This document shows, in pieces, positions 44,101 through 61,743 of a stretch of 64,000 nucleotides of DNA. The stretch is from Trebouxia sp. TZW2008 (taxonomy: Eukaryota > Chlorophyta > Trebouxiophyceae > Trebouxiales > Trebouxiaceae). Location: NCBI GenBank assembly GCA_002118135.1, contig BDIU01000219.1, positions 125,243-189,242 of the forward strand. The letters run 5' to 3'. A program made the position numbers and the translations under genes. The notes beneath the pieces were generated by a model. The model worked only from the letters and a program-made list of their open reading frames with translations, had not been told where the DNA came from and did no database searches. Numbering within the stretch: position 1 is the stretch's first letter; each line of letters starts with the position of its first letter.

Positions 44101-44522
44101 GTCATTGAAGCAAGCAAGACAACTGCAGACTTCACCCTGCCAGCCACAGGGTGGGATGGAGCGTGTAGAAAAAGCATGACTCACAGGCGATGGAAGAGGG
44201 GTCTTCAAAGTGGTGCTGATGTCTGTCAGCAGCTCCCTGCAAGCGTCGCCAACTTTGAACGTGAAGATTAAGTGAAACTTTGCCCGCGTGGATTCAGGCG
44301 CAAAAAGTGTCTGCGCAATACCTGGTGACCTGGGGGTTCGACTGCAGTTGCTGGATGATGTAAGGCGTTCCGAAAGTTGTTGTCAACTGTCCGCCCGGAG
44401 TTTGCGACATCGTGTCTCTCGGACAACCTTAGCAAAGCCTCTAGGACAACAGCAGCATCACCATCGCGGTTTGACTTGAGTCTTGAAACGCTTGCGGCGC
44501 ATGCACGCACGCGCTGCAACAA
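41190..44522 (-). CDS. Unrecognised multi-exon protein, gene B
   Basis: No family was recognised. The C-terminal exons join in phase on the minus strand: 42339-42189, 42039-41883, 41430-41190 (stop). They encode SSDGSKPGLFAWDQS, VALVMATAEGPHAQLLHSMC, DTLEIRQYLARIDKTPRL, SIQAWHEMQEHNAQAFNNRL and a Ser/Arg-rich tail SSPTSSPTKSITRTSSAKRA. Upstream candidate exons are 44062-43884 (QADFVRNLDKQF, GLARGLSGHFAAKDAQTR), one near 43618-43510 (LQQGAFSDLEDLLDASQKLV), and frames near 44270-44500 (DGDAAVVLEALLRLSERHDV). No ATG has been fixed. The Gln/Leu-rich helices could form coiled coils. Head-to-head with IMP dehydrogenase across a short CpG-rich spacer. Confidence 0.45.
42385..42470 (-). repeat. Copy of a gene B exon start
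   Basis: The minus strand has CATGCAGAGTGCTGATGGAA encoding SADGSRPERFTLD, matching the CATGCAGAGTTCTGATGGAA / SSDGSKPGLFAWD start of the exon at 42339-42189, about 125 bp upstream in gene order. Confidence 0.8.
43322..43620 (-). repeat. Tandem pair of a gene B exon
   Basis: Two minus-strand segments encode QQGAFSDLEDLLDASQKLVE (about 43510-43618) and QQGAFSELEDLLDASQKLVE (about 43322-43424). One is the likely exon and the other a copy; both are open across the shared segment. Confidence 0.85.
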
Positions 44523-44775
44523 AAACCGATCGTAAATAGCGCAGGAGAAGGCCTGCAGTGAACAGGAAGTTTACCACAAAATTTGCAAAATTGCTATAAC
44601 GCTCACACATGTGGAGGGCATGCGAGGGGCCCATGAGGGCGCACAGCGGCATAACGCAAGCGCAGTGCTGCAAAGCCAACGCACTCAACAAAAGCCAACA
44701 TTCTTCCAGTCGGCACGTTGCGTCTGTCGACCAGAACCTACTTTGTCTTTTTGAGTTGCGCCAAGATCAATCGGT
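44523..44775. promoter_or_regulatory. Divergent promoter region, gene B / IMP dehydrogenase
   Basis: Short spacer with frequent CG dinucleotides, continuing the CpG-rich block that starts near 44270 and runs to about 44945. Likely holds both transcription starts. Confidence 0.45.
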
Positions 44776-52034
<7,259 letters not shown>

Positions 52035-53424
52035 AACACAAATGTTGCAGCAGTGCATTCAAACCTACTTTGGTGGCGCATTGCACATGCACAGAGTTGT
52101 GCAAGATCTGCCATGCAGCTCATTTTGAATGCTGCTGAAGCTTGTCAGTTGCGCAAGGTCTTGTTCCTGAGCTCCGTACATGTTCCCAAGGTTTGCCCAT
52201 GTTATCTTACTCTGCTGACTTTCTGTTACAGTTTTGCTGAGTGACTCAGCAACAGGTCAGAACTGACTTGGAAGCATACAAAGTATCAGCAATGACTTGG
52301 ATGGACATGCACTCAAGTAATGCACAAAAATAACTGATTAGTTTCAAATTGAGAGCAGAATGGCACACATACAAGTCAGCCAGGCAAGAGAATCTGTTTG
52401 TACAGGCAGCATGACTACAGCTTCACAGAAAGCTTCACAGAAAGACCTGGCTGGTGGCATATCCTAGATCTATCCCTACAGGTTCAACATGCTGCTTCAA
52501 GCCCTGCTGTCTGTCATGTGGGAGACTGGCTCAGGCTGTACTTGATTGCCTTGCCAGTGTCTTGAGAGGTTTTGAACAGCCGAAAGGCAACATACACTCA
52601 CACAGCAACGAAGTTGCTTGTCAATGGGGCGTTTAGAGCATGCCTCCAGGTCAGTCCAATCAATCAATTAGGCAGCGCAGCCTGGCAGTGATGCTTGAGC
52701 AACCTCTGACTTGCTCTCCCTCTTGTGAGAGTCATCAGGAGCTCTCCAAACCTGCATAGGCGCATGGACAAATACGTATCTACGGTGCCTGTTGCATCGT
52801 CTGACTCAATGATAGACTTGACCCTTTAGTTGCAGAGAGATGCAACATCTGCAGTAAATGCTGCAGAAAGCTGCAAACTGGAGACGCTCTTGACCTCGTA
52901 AGCCTCAATGCTAACAGACTTTTACCATGCATGTAGCAACACCTTGTTCAGCTGTGCAGCCCTTACCAGTGACATGCAACAGTACACCAAACAGCCATTT
53001 GCAACAACAAAGTTACTGTGCAGCACACCTGCAACATCTCTCACTGCATGCCTTTGCATTGACAGCGACTATTGATACACTACCAGTCTTTGACGATGAA
53101 GGCAGATTGCGCATCCAAGCACTGGTGGTCTTAAGCTGTGATTGTCATATGACGCAATGACAGAAATGTCTTGAATGGCAGAATGTGCTTCACTTCAAGG
53201 GGCATGCTACAACATCACTTGCTAAACATTCGACACTGATGTCGACAGAGCAACATAGACGTGCCACATTTGCTAAATGCTAACCGCCATGATGCAGCAG
53301 CTTGCCACACATGCAAGGCCTTCCAAGCAGCACCAAAAGCTTGGAGATGCTTTGCATGTTCAGGGCTTGCATTGTTGTACCTGGCTGGTGCTCAAACTGG
53401 GACTGCAAGCTTGGTGAAGCACAG
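52035..53424. other. Convergent 3' region, IMPDH / glutaredoxin
   Basis: 1.4 kb without an accepted gene. A plus-strand frame at 53070-53130 reads TIDTLPVFDDEGRLRIQAL, faintly like a CBS-domain end; it is isolated and has no splice partner, so it is noted only. AGCTTCACAGAAAG is directly repeated at 52418 and 52432. Confidence 0.4.
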
Positions 53425-53819
53425 TTACAACGCACCAATCTGCTTCAAAAGCTGTTGCAATTTGCCAGTCGTTTGCAGCTGTGCTGTCTCCGACCCACCT
53501 CCAATGCATTTGCCTAGAGAATGTGAGGCAGAGATGAGTCAGGCAAGGTTGGGGGATTGGAGGAGTGGCAACTGAAAGGCAATGCTAGCACACCTTGCAG
53601 AAAAACTCGAGGAACGGTACGAGCACCGGTGAGCTGGCTCAGATAGTCCTGTATAGCTGCACAGTCAGACCTATTTTCGAGCTCCAGAACAGCATATTTG
53701 CCATGCCCCAGCTCCGCGTCAAGGATTCGCTTTGCTCGTAAGCAGTGAGGGCAGTAAGATTTCGAAAACACCATGACCAGGTTCTCCTGGAGCGCCTTGG
53801 CCACTAACGCCTGCGCCAT
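53425..53819 (-). CDS. Glutaredoxin, CPHC active site
   Basis: Small thiol oxidoreductase that uses glutathione to reduce protein disulfides and mixed disulfides. Two exons on the minus strand, 53819-53594 and 53513-53425 (104 aa, phases agree). Active site SKSYCPHCLRAK (CPHC, close to the class I CPYC), TVPRVFLQG with the cis-Pro, and the glutathione-binding GKCIGGGSET in exon 2. The open frame continues upstream of the ATG without another ATG, so a cytosolic form is simplest, but an extra targeting exon cannot be excluded. Head-to-head with the cytochrome-b5 gene. Confidence 0.93.
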
Positions 53820-54170
53820 AACCTGACGTGCAGTGACACAACTCAGACGTGGGTTTGAACGTGAATGCGTGAAGCTGCAAACGAAGCCGAGGGTCAAGAA
53901 GACGAAGAGATCAGTGCACACGACTGGTCTCTGCGCTTGAGTGAACCGACTTGGTCGATACAGTCGTCACTGACGTGTGCCGGCGCTGGTAACAGACAGA
54001 ATCTATCTGGCTCGCGCAAGCCCTGCTGAGCTTGCAGGCTACCTGTCGACTGTCGGACTCAAATTTGATCAAACTGAGCAACGCGACGTCCGTTCTCAAA
54101 CACGCCTGCGATCAAAGTCACCCTTTTGCAAAACCAATACATACACGGCGATTGCCCACCTGTTGTGTCG
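53820..54170. promoter_or_regulatory. Divergent promoter region, glutaredoxin / cytochrome b5
   Basis: 351-bp spacer between two opposite ATGs, again rich in CG dinucleotides compared with nearby introns (for example CGATACAGTCGTCACTGACG). No factor site assigned. Confidence 0.45.
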
Positions 54171-55395
54171 ATGACAGACCAGTCTAATGCAGACGACTTC
54201 ACCTTTCCTGTTCCTAAGCCACCAAAAGAAGCTGCAGTTTCACAGAAGCTGGTAGGTGTCATGGTTCGTTCAGGTTGTGCTGATTCGTTGCTTGAGAGTA
54301 TCGATTTTATGCTGCTGAGCGACTTTGCTTTAGCAGAATCCGCTCACCAGCAGAGCCACAGTTGTGGACTGCTCTGACAGACAAAATGGAGCTGCTCCTC
54401 CTGCACCAGTGCCAATGCCTAAGCCCAAGCTCAAGCCTGATGTGCGGCCAGGCAAGGTACGTCAGACTTGCCACAACTTCGGACTCAGTTATGCTGGGAT
54501 GCATTTTGACATTGTCTGAACAGCATATGCAGTGAGCAGAGCTCAACATGCAGATTCCACTGGAAAAGGGGTACAGCCAGATGGATTGGATGCGGCTGAC
54601 TAATACTCACCCAGACCTTGCAGGTGAGTATGTCAAAACAACACAACAGATCGAGCAGTCGATATTTGCTCATACACGTTTGCACATATGCATGCATGCT
54701 GAATCCTTTTTTGGTCATGACTGTATGTTGTGCCTGCTTCTAAAGGTAGAAAAGGACAGCCCAAAACTAGAGCAATCACTATGGCTGAAGTCAAGCAGCA
54801 TAGATCTAAGGAAGATGCTTGGCTTGTGCTTAAAGGCAAGGTGAGATGCAGCAAGCAGCCAGGAAAGCTACCTGAGCTGTTTGCAACATGCTCTTGCAAC
54901 AGGACAGTCCAGCAGCAAACACAACCATCTGTTGTTTGTTTTGCATGTGCTGCTTTTCACTATCACACAAGCTGTCCTCATCCCAACAAAAGGATAACAA
55001 AGCTGATGCCATTGACCCATGTTGGCAACATGACAGGAACTGAACGGCTCAGAGCAGCCATGTGGTCAGACTGAGCATGGCTTAGACAAGATATCTGTCT
55101 GTCAATCAGGGCATGTTGGATCTCGTCGCATGTTGCATGGCATGATGCTGCCATGCAACACATTTCTGACCAGACAGGCTGATTGAGAGCAACATTGCAG
55201 GTGTACAATGTGACCCCATACCTCAGCTTCCATCCTGGGGGTTTGGATTGGATAATGAAAGGGGCTGGCTTGGATGCGACCTCTCTGTTCAATAAGTATC
55301 ATGCTTGGGTCAATGCAGAGTTCATGCTTGACAAATGTGTTGTGGGGTACTTGGCAGCCAATGACTCGCCTGCAGTCAAAGAGCAAGGCAAATGA
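54171..55395 (+). CDS. Cytochrome b5-like heme-binding domain protein
   Basis: Five exons: 54171-54255, 54362-54456, 54554-54623, 54746-54840, 55201-55395 (179 aa, phases agree). A Pro-rich leader ([13 protein letters not shown]) is followed by [20 protein letters not shown], the lead-in seen in CYB5R4-type and related algal/plant proteins, then [20 protein letters not shown] and the heme-ligand segment YLSFHPGG. The second heme His lies in [10 protein letters not shown]. It carries no reductase domain, so it is a stand-alone electron carrier or sterol/heme-binding protein that would need a partner. No membrane anchor is visible, so probably soluble. Confidence 0.9.
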
Positions 55396-56174
55396 AGCAG
55401 CCTGGTACATTTTGGCGAATCACTGCGCCTAACTAATGCTCCGAACCATGTTTGCAAATTATAGCACAACGATGATAACATGATCCATGTCATTCTGCCA
55501 TTGAGGCATGTTGCAGTTTAGATTTCGTCATCACCTTGCATCACTCAATGTCACGCCGCCAAGATGTTCAGCGTGCAACATATGTTGGCCTGGCGTGACA
55601 CAGTTCTGATCACACATCTGCACCAGGCCTTTACACCCCCCGCTTCCCCTGGGGGGGGGCACCCAAAACCGTGCACGGCCGAAGGCACCCCTCACAAATT
55701 TGCCTCAATGTCAGTACATTATTAGTGTAGCCCACACAAAGTGCCTCGCAACCCCCACAAACCTGTACACGTAGTGAGGGCAAAACCCGGATTGTCAGAG
55801 GCCCTGTAGCTGCACGTCTGAACTGCATTGCGAAGAACAGCAGGGCATTTTGATGTGAACACGCCCTGAAGCAGGGCGGTGCGCAGCAGTCGTAGGCAAA
55901 GCTTCAGCATTGATGCGCAGCACGTAGCGCTGCTCCCTCTGCGCTTCGATCTGGGCGACCTGCGCAACATCTGCACAGTCTTAAAAAGAGGCAAGCATGT
56001 CCAGGGAATGACGCACTCGCGTCGTAACTCCCGGTCGCAACAAGTCTGCGCAGAACCTAACTCGACGAGCATCGAAACAGCTTCTTCGCCTTGAGCTGGC
56101 TCAACCTGCGCCGAGCATCTTGCAAAGGCAACAGTTATTGTTTCCTTGCTTCAAAGCAGTAGCTGCAGCGCACT
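55396..56174. other. Intergenic region, cytochrome b5 / coatomer delta
   Basis: No gene recognised. A GC-rich imperfect palindrome (CCCCCCGCTTCCCC then TGGGGGGGGG) lies at 55637-55660, and the last ~300 bp are CpG-rich, consistent with the delta-COP promoter. Confidence 0.4.
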
Positions 56175-59100
56175 ATGGTCGTGTTGGCTGCCTCGATCGT
56201 GACCAAGACTGGCAAAGGTGGTTGTTCCCACAGATGTACCCCGCTGGGCATGGCCTTGACCCCGTGCAAGTCTAAAGGCACCTTTGCTATGCAGCCCTGG
56301 TCTCCAGGCAATATGTCGATATGTCTAGAATCCGAATCGAAGGACTGTTGGCAGCTTTCCCCAAGCTGATCGGTAGTGGCAGACAGCATACATATGTGGA
56401 GACTGAGAACGTCCGATATGTCTACCAGCCTCTTGATGTGCGCTTGCACACTCTCGCGTGCTTTGCAAGTTATAAATTATGCTTTTGAACATCCTTACAC
56501 TCAAAGTGTTGTACCTGCAGCTGCTACACCTACTGGTTGTGACCAACAAGTCCAGCAACATCCTAGAAGATCTGGAGATCCTGCGAATACTGGCAAAGAT
56601 TGTGCCTGACTATGCACAGTCACTCGACGAGGAGGGCATCACAAAGGCAGCCTTCGACCTTCTGTTTGCCTTTGACGAAGTCATCTCTTTGGGCCACAAG
56701 GAAAATGTCACACTGCAACAAGTCAGGCAGAACACAGAGATGGAGTCGCATGAGGAGAAGCTGTACAAGATGATCATTCAATCCAAGCGCCAGGAAGCTA
56801 TTCAAAACATGCGACAAAAGGCGCAGGAGATAGACAGGGCCAAAATGGAGTCCGCCAAAGCAGGCAGGGGCATGCCCTCGTATAGTCCCACTCCTGGCAT
56901 GGGCAGCAGTAGGGCTGTGGATGTGGACAATACGCCCACCTACATGTCCTCTACAGTGCCTACAGCCTTTTCAACGAGCAGACCGTCAGAGGGAGCTAGA
57001 CCCGCCAAAAAGGGCATGCAGCTTGGCAAGGCCAAGAAGGCTAATGACTTCCTGGATTCTCTGCGTGCCGAGGTATGGTGCAGCACTTGCTGACTCCTCT
57101 CTTGTCTGATGTATGCCTGTTGGATCTTGTTGATCATCCTGGAAGTCCATGCAAACTGTACACTCATGCAAGCTGCATGCTCACATGCATACAGAGCGTC
57201 TGCAAATGTCTTGTCAGATAGATCCCCCAGATCACATGCATAGAAGCAGCATGCATACAAGCGCCTGACACTTTTGCGGAAGATGAAAGAGTCGTACCTG
57301 TAGATGAGCACAGCCAGTCAAGGCTGGTGTATTGAGTGCTGAAGCTTTGTGCATTGCTGTTCAGTGATCTCTGCACATACGGACACCTGATGTAAGGACA
57401 TTCTTGTTGTAAGAACAACGCAGTTGGACAGTAAGCCCTGCACTCAGACTGCAGTGGTACCTCTGAGCAAGGACAATTCAGAACAAAGACATTCTTGGTA
57501 ACCAAAGCAGTTGCTTTAAGGAAGTTTTTTCGTACTTGCAGGGTGAGGTTATGAATGTGGAAGCAGCACCAGCAGCAGTCGGTGCAGCAGCTCCTATGAT
57601 CGTGCCTTCAGAGCCTGTCTCTGTTGTGGTTAGTGAGAAGCTTATGGTGGTCCTGAACAAGGATGGTGGTGTCGAGAGCATGGAAGTCAATGGTGACATG
57701 GCATTGCAGGTGAGCCATGCCCATATGATCATAATCCCCACGCCCATTTTGCGCAACCCCCCAGCCCCCTCCCCCCCTTCCCACCTGCATTATATTTCAA
57801 ATTGTTTTTGCGTGTGGGCACAGCAAGCTTGGCTGTCTCGTGCAGAAGACAAGCGTTGACTATGAACTGGCATTGTCTGTATGACCCCTGCTGGGTCCCT
57901 ATGACAGCAAAATTGATTTATTTTGTTCTACTGTATGTCAGCTTCAGCTACAGACCACACCAATTTCATTTCACTTTGTCATGAATGTCGACGTTTGCAT
58001 CACTGTGGCGTCGGCGCTATGTCGCAGACATTGCCACTTCAGGGACAAAGTCCCAATGCACATTTCCTTGACAGTCCAAGGAACGTTGTCGTTTCATTCA
58101 GTTTGGTTGCACATCACAGCATCGGGTACAACAGATATATATATATATATATATATATATATGCTTGCCCCTAGTTCTGCTCTCCATGACAGACTGCAAC
58201 TGAGCTTGTCACCAGTCCCTCACCTTTCATGGCTGTGCTTGTTGTACATTGGTCACTTGCTCAGTGCATCTCAGCATATCAGGATAATCTGGCCATTGAG
58301 TGCCTTACTGTGCACTTGACAACCTGTATATGCTGTGCAGATGCTGAATGCAGGAGAATTGCCGCTGAAGTCAGCCAGGGCCAGAACACAGGCTTTTAAA
58401 TGAGTACCCATACAAACATCAACAAGGCGCTATACAACACATCTTTCAGCAGCATCTGTGCACTTGTCACCCTGTACATGCTGTGCAGGTCTTGAATGCA
58501 GAGGACTCACGGCTGAAGGTTGAAGTCAGCCAGGGTCAAAACACAGGCTTCCAAATGAAGACCCATCCAAACATTGACAAGGCGCTGTACAGCAGCCAGA
58601 GTGTGCTAGGGCTGAAGGACCCACAAAGGCCCTTCCCTGCTGGCAGCCCCTTGGGCATTCTCAAATGGCGCATGCAGGTGATGAGTCAATCTCTCAGAAT
58701 CTTGTTGAATGCAAGGGCTGAAGGACTGTTGGAGTTCTTAGAGACAGCATATCTGCTGTTCATACACTGTAGGAGCGTTCATTCAGCCATGTCCTGTCTT
58801 TGTGCCTGTGAATTTGTCGATCGTCAAGGGAGCGTGAACCAGTTGTGACCCATAATGTATATCACAAGACAGCAATCACAGGCTATTGTCTTTGTGGCAG
58901 TTCTCACAGCTGCTTGACTGTGTTTCAGTGTGCATGTGTGCTTTTGCAACATCCTGAATTGACATGCTGCTGTAATCAAGTCAGTGTGAGCACCAGACAC
59001 GTTTCTGGTTGTTCTGCAGACGACAGACAAGGCGTTGGTGCCCATCCTGATCAAGCCTAAGTCACATGTCGTTCTAGTTTTGGAGAGTAAACGGATGGTC

Positions 59101-61223
59101 TATACCTCAGACCTGCTGTTGATCTGCTTGGTCTCAAAAAGGCCTGCTTCAAACTGCTCCTTGTTTTGTTCTGCAGACAACAGATGAGTCCCTGGTGCCC
59201 TTACTGATCAACTGCTGGCCCTCAGCTTCAGGTAGTGAGTCTTACGTCAACATTGAGTACGAGTCCACCACAGACTTCGATCTGCAGAACGTAGCCATTG
59301 CCATCCCCTTGCCAGCACTAGCTGCCTCACCCAAGGTCAATCAGGTGGGCTTGCACCTGTCTACTTGTCTCACATGCGCACTCACTGAATGCCACCCCTA
59401 GAATCAACGACTCATTCATGATGGTTGTTTGAGGACCACAGATTACCAACAGGCAGAACGTAGCCATTGCCATCCCCTTGCCAGCACTGGCTGCGTCACC
59501 CAAGGTCGACCAGGTGGGCTTGCGCAGTCTTCACTTGTTACAGATACACACTCACTGCGTACTATCCCCAAAACCAATGCATCACTCATGGAAATTGTTG
59601 GAGGACTGCAGATGTTGAGCTGCAGAAAGTGGTCATTGCCATACCCTTGCCATCACAGGCTGCCTCACCGAAGGTCAATCAGGTGGTCTTGCACGCAATT
59701 GACTCCATGCACAAAAGCCCTTGCTCTCCTATGACTCAGCATTCTTTTTTGAGCAGCACAGTCTTGCACGTAATAGTTTGATTGAGAATTGGTCTCATGA
59801 AGAATTTTCAGAAGAGCAATCAGTATGGCAAGTCAAAGATACCACCAGAACTTCCATAGCCCCTTCTTCTCTTGCCAGCAGTTGCTGCTGCACAATCAGA
59901 TGAGCTTGCATGCTGTTCACCTTGATTCACACCTGTGTGCACTCGCCTTCTCACCGCACTGCCTCACCCTTTCCCTCCTGCCTCCTCCATCATTTCCCCT
60001 ACATCCCCTCTCTCATTCCCTACATGCTCCCCCCCACCTCCCTCACTTCCTACGACCCCACACCCTCGGTCTCTACCAACTCCACTGATCTAATTCTGAA
60101 CTCCCCTCCCTTGCCCCTTACAAACCATTCCCTCAGTCCCTAAGCCCCCACATCCTCAACCTCAACCCCCTCATCCCCTGCCGACCCCACTTTACCAACC
60201 CCTACACCCTTTTCCCTCACCCCCCCCAATCCACCCCCTTAGCCCCTACAGACCCCAGTTCCTCATGCCCTCTGCACCCCACACTCCCTCGATCCCCTCA
60301 AAATCTACCAACCCCACAGTCCCTCATCCCTACCACCCAGCCTGTCCTTTCCCCCGCGTCTTTCCCTCAGCCCTGTTATTTTATGCACCCGCCTCTGCAA
60401 TATGACTTGTTGTGTAGGGTTGTCAAGCTTCACCTGCTGCAGGTTGATGGGGACTGGCGGTACGATGCTCGCAAGTCCATCATGTTGTGGTCCATTGACA
60501 TCATTGATGATAGCAACCGAACTGGCTCTCTTGAGTTTGTGGTCCCCAGCACACGGCCAGAATCCTTCTTCCCTGTCACTGTCAATTTCCATGCCACAAG
60601 AACGCTTTGCCAGGTACCCCTCCCTGTTGAAAGGCCTATCGACTTTGTTTGGTCTTGGTTTGTCCAGGCTGCCTGATGTGAATGGTTTTGAAGTGCAAGA
60701 ATACAAACGCCGGCTGACTGCATGCTGCCTTCCTCCACACGAAAAGCTGCAACTGATATTTAGATCAAAAGACACTGTATTGCTGATGCTGGCAAGATGG
60801 TGCTGCTTGTCAGCAAAACCTTCTGGCCAATGTTTGCAACGCGAGCTCTTGTCCTGTATGCAAACCAGACAGAAAGACAATTTGCTGCGTATGTATAGCT
60901 ATACTGTGCTACATATATGCTGTGTATAGCTTAGTGTAGCATGTACAACCCATGAGCGACTAGTCAGACTTTGCTAATGATGGTTGCTGCCATGAGTTTC
61001 ATGAGCCAGCGGCAAGAACATGTATCAATTGCTGAATGCATTCACAACAAAGTTGATGTGACACATCTGGCTGATCCCTAAGCTGGACTGCAAGTGCTAT
61101 TGATTGATTGGTGTGATTGCGTTGCAGGTGGAAGTGGCAGATGTCATCAGCCTAGAGACAGGCAACCCAATCAAGTATTCTCTGCGGACACAGCTACAGA
61201 CAGACGGTTATGAAGTGGTCTGA
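56175..61223 (+). CDS. ARCN1: Coatomer subunit delta (delta-COP, archain)
   Basis: Subunit of the COPI coat that drives Golgi-to-ER and intra-Golgi vesicle traffic. Exons: 56175-56217, 56295-56437, 56521-57072, 57542-57709, 58489-58677, 59177-59344, 60443-60613, 61128-61223 (509 aa; family about 511). All phases agree. Longin domain: [94 protein letters not shown] charged linker follows ([19 protein letters not shown]). Mu-homology domain: [83 protein letters not shown], ending [11 protein letters not shown]. Exons 5 and 6 have tandem partial copies. Intron 6 is a strand-asymmetric pyrimidine tract, and a MITE abuts exon 4. Confidence 0.97.
57355..57535 (+). mobile_element. Mariner-like MITE copy abutting delta-COP exon 4
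   Basis: GATGTAAGGACATTCTTG, AGCCCTGCACTCAGACTGCA, GGTAACCAAAGCAGTTGC and GGAAGTTTTTTCG in family order. It ends a few bases before the CTTGCAG acceptor at 57535-57541, so the element supplies part of the acceptor context. Confidence 0.75.
58133..58162 (+). repeat. (TA)n microsatellite
   Basis: About 14 TA units in delta-COP intron 4. Confidence 0.97.
58338..58445 (+). repeat. Decayed copy of delta-COP exon 5
   Basis: Repeats the exon-5 start: TGCTGTGCAGATGCTGAATG against TGCTGTGCAGGTCTTGAATG, then AGTCAGCCAGGGCCAGAACA and CAACAAGGCGCTATACA. A TAA/TGA occurs in the copy after NTGF. About 150 bp upstream of the exon. Confidence 0.9.
59015..59062 (+). repeat. Copy of the delta-COP exon-6 start
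   Basis: GTTCTGCAGACGACAGACAA encodes [14 protein letters not shown] then a stop, against [16 protein letters not shown] at 59177. Confidence 0.85.
59435..59690 (+). repeat. Two copies of the delta-COP exon-6 end
   Basis: [25 protein letters not shown] (59457-59514) and [20 protein letters not shown] (59618-59683) repeat [20 protein letters not shown] at the 3' end of exon 6, including the CAGGTGGGCTTGC donor. Confidence 0.92.
59925..60375 (+). repeat. Strongly pyrimidine-rich tract in delta-COP intron 6
   Basis: About 450 bp almost free of G on the plus strand, made of irregular CCCCTCA / CCCTACA / CCTCATCCCC units. An asymmetric purine/pyrimidine tract of this length can adopt triplex (H-DNA) structures and stall polymerases. 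Confidence 0.9.
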
Positions 61224-61743
61224 AATTTGAAGGTCACTCAAGCATGAGACTGTCTGTGACACCACTCACACCTGAGCTGATGCATATGCCGCACAACTTC
61301 GCACAGTTCTGAACTGGTTTGGCCTTTAGCTCAAATTGAAGACCTCGGTTTCTTGCAGAACAGCTGCTTCGGAGACTGCAGTAGAATTGCACCAGAGGCA
61401 TGCCTGTGCTGTGTTTTGGCATTCTAGAGCTAGCAGGCTTTGCAGTGGCCTGAATGCAATTTTGCTCTGGACAAAACGGGTGCTCAGTAATGGTGTTAAC
61501 GCCTGACAGCATGAGTGAAAATGCATTGATATGCTGTAGGGTGTGCACGAACTGTAAGACACATGTACAGCTGACAGCTTTGTCATGTTGACTTGAAGCG
61601 TCTCCCCAAGCATTTACACTGCATGACTGGCAACCCACGTCTGTTGGCATCTCATGTTTTGCAGCATTGGCACCAGCAAGCGTATCTTACAGTGTACAAA
61701 AGCAAAGAATGAAATTGCTCAAGCATAGTCGCTGAACTAAAAG
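61224..61743. other. Convergent 3' region, delta-COP / CFAP58
   Basis: Holds both 3' UTRs. CACCACTCACACCTGAGCTG at about 61260 is a short dispersed element also seen near 20490 and, reversed, near 30230. No coding exon seen. Confidence 0.45.

Noticed and set aside
53070..53130. Possible CBS-domain exon after IMP dehydrogenase
   Set aside because: A 20-residue similarity with no splice sites in phase and the IMPDH gene already complete.
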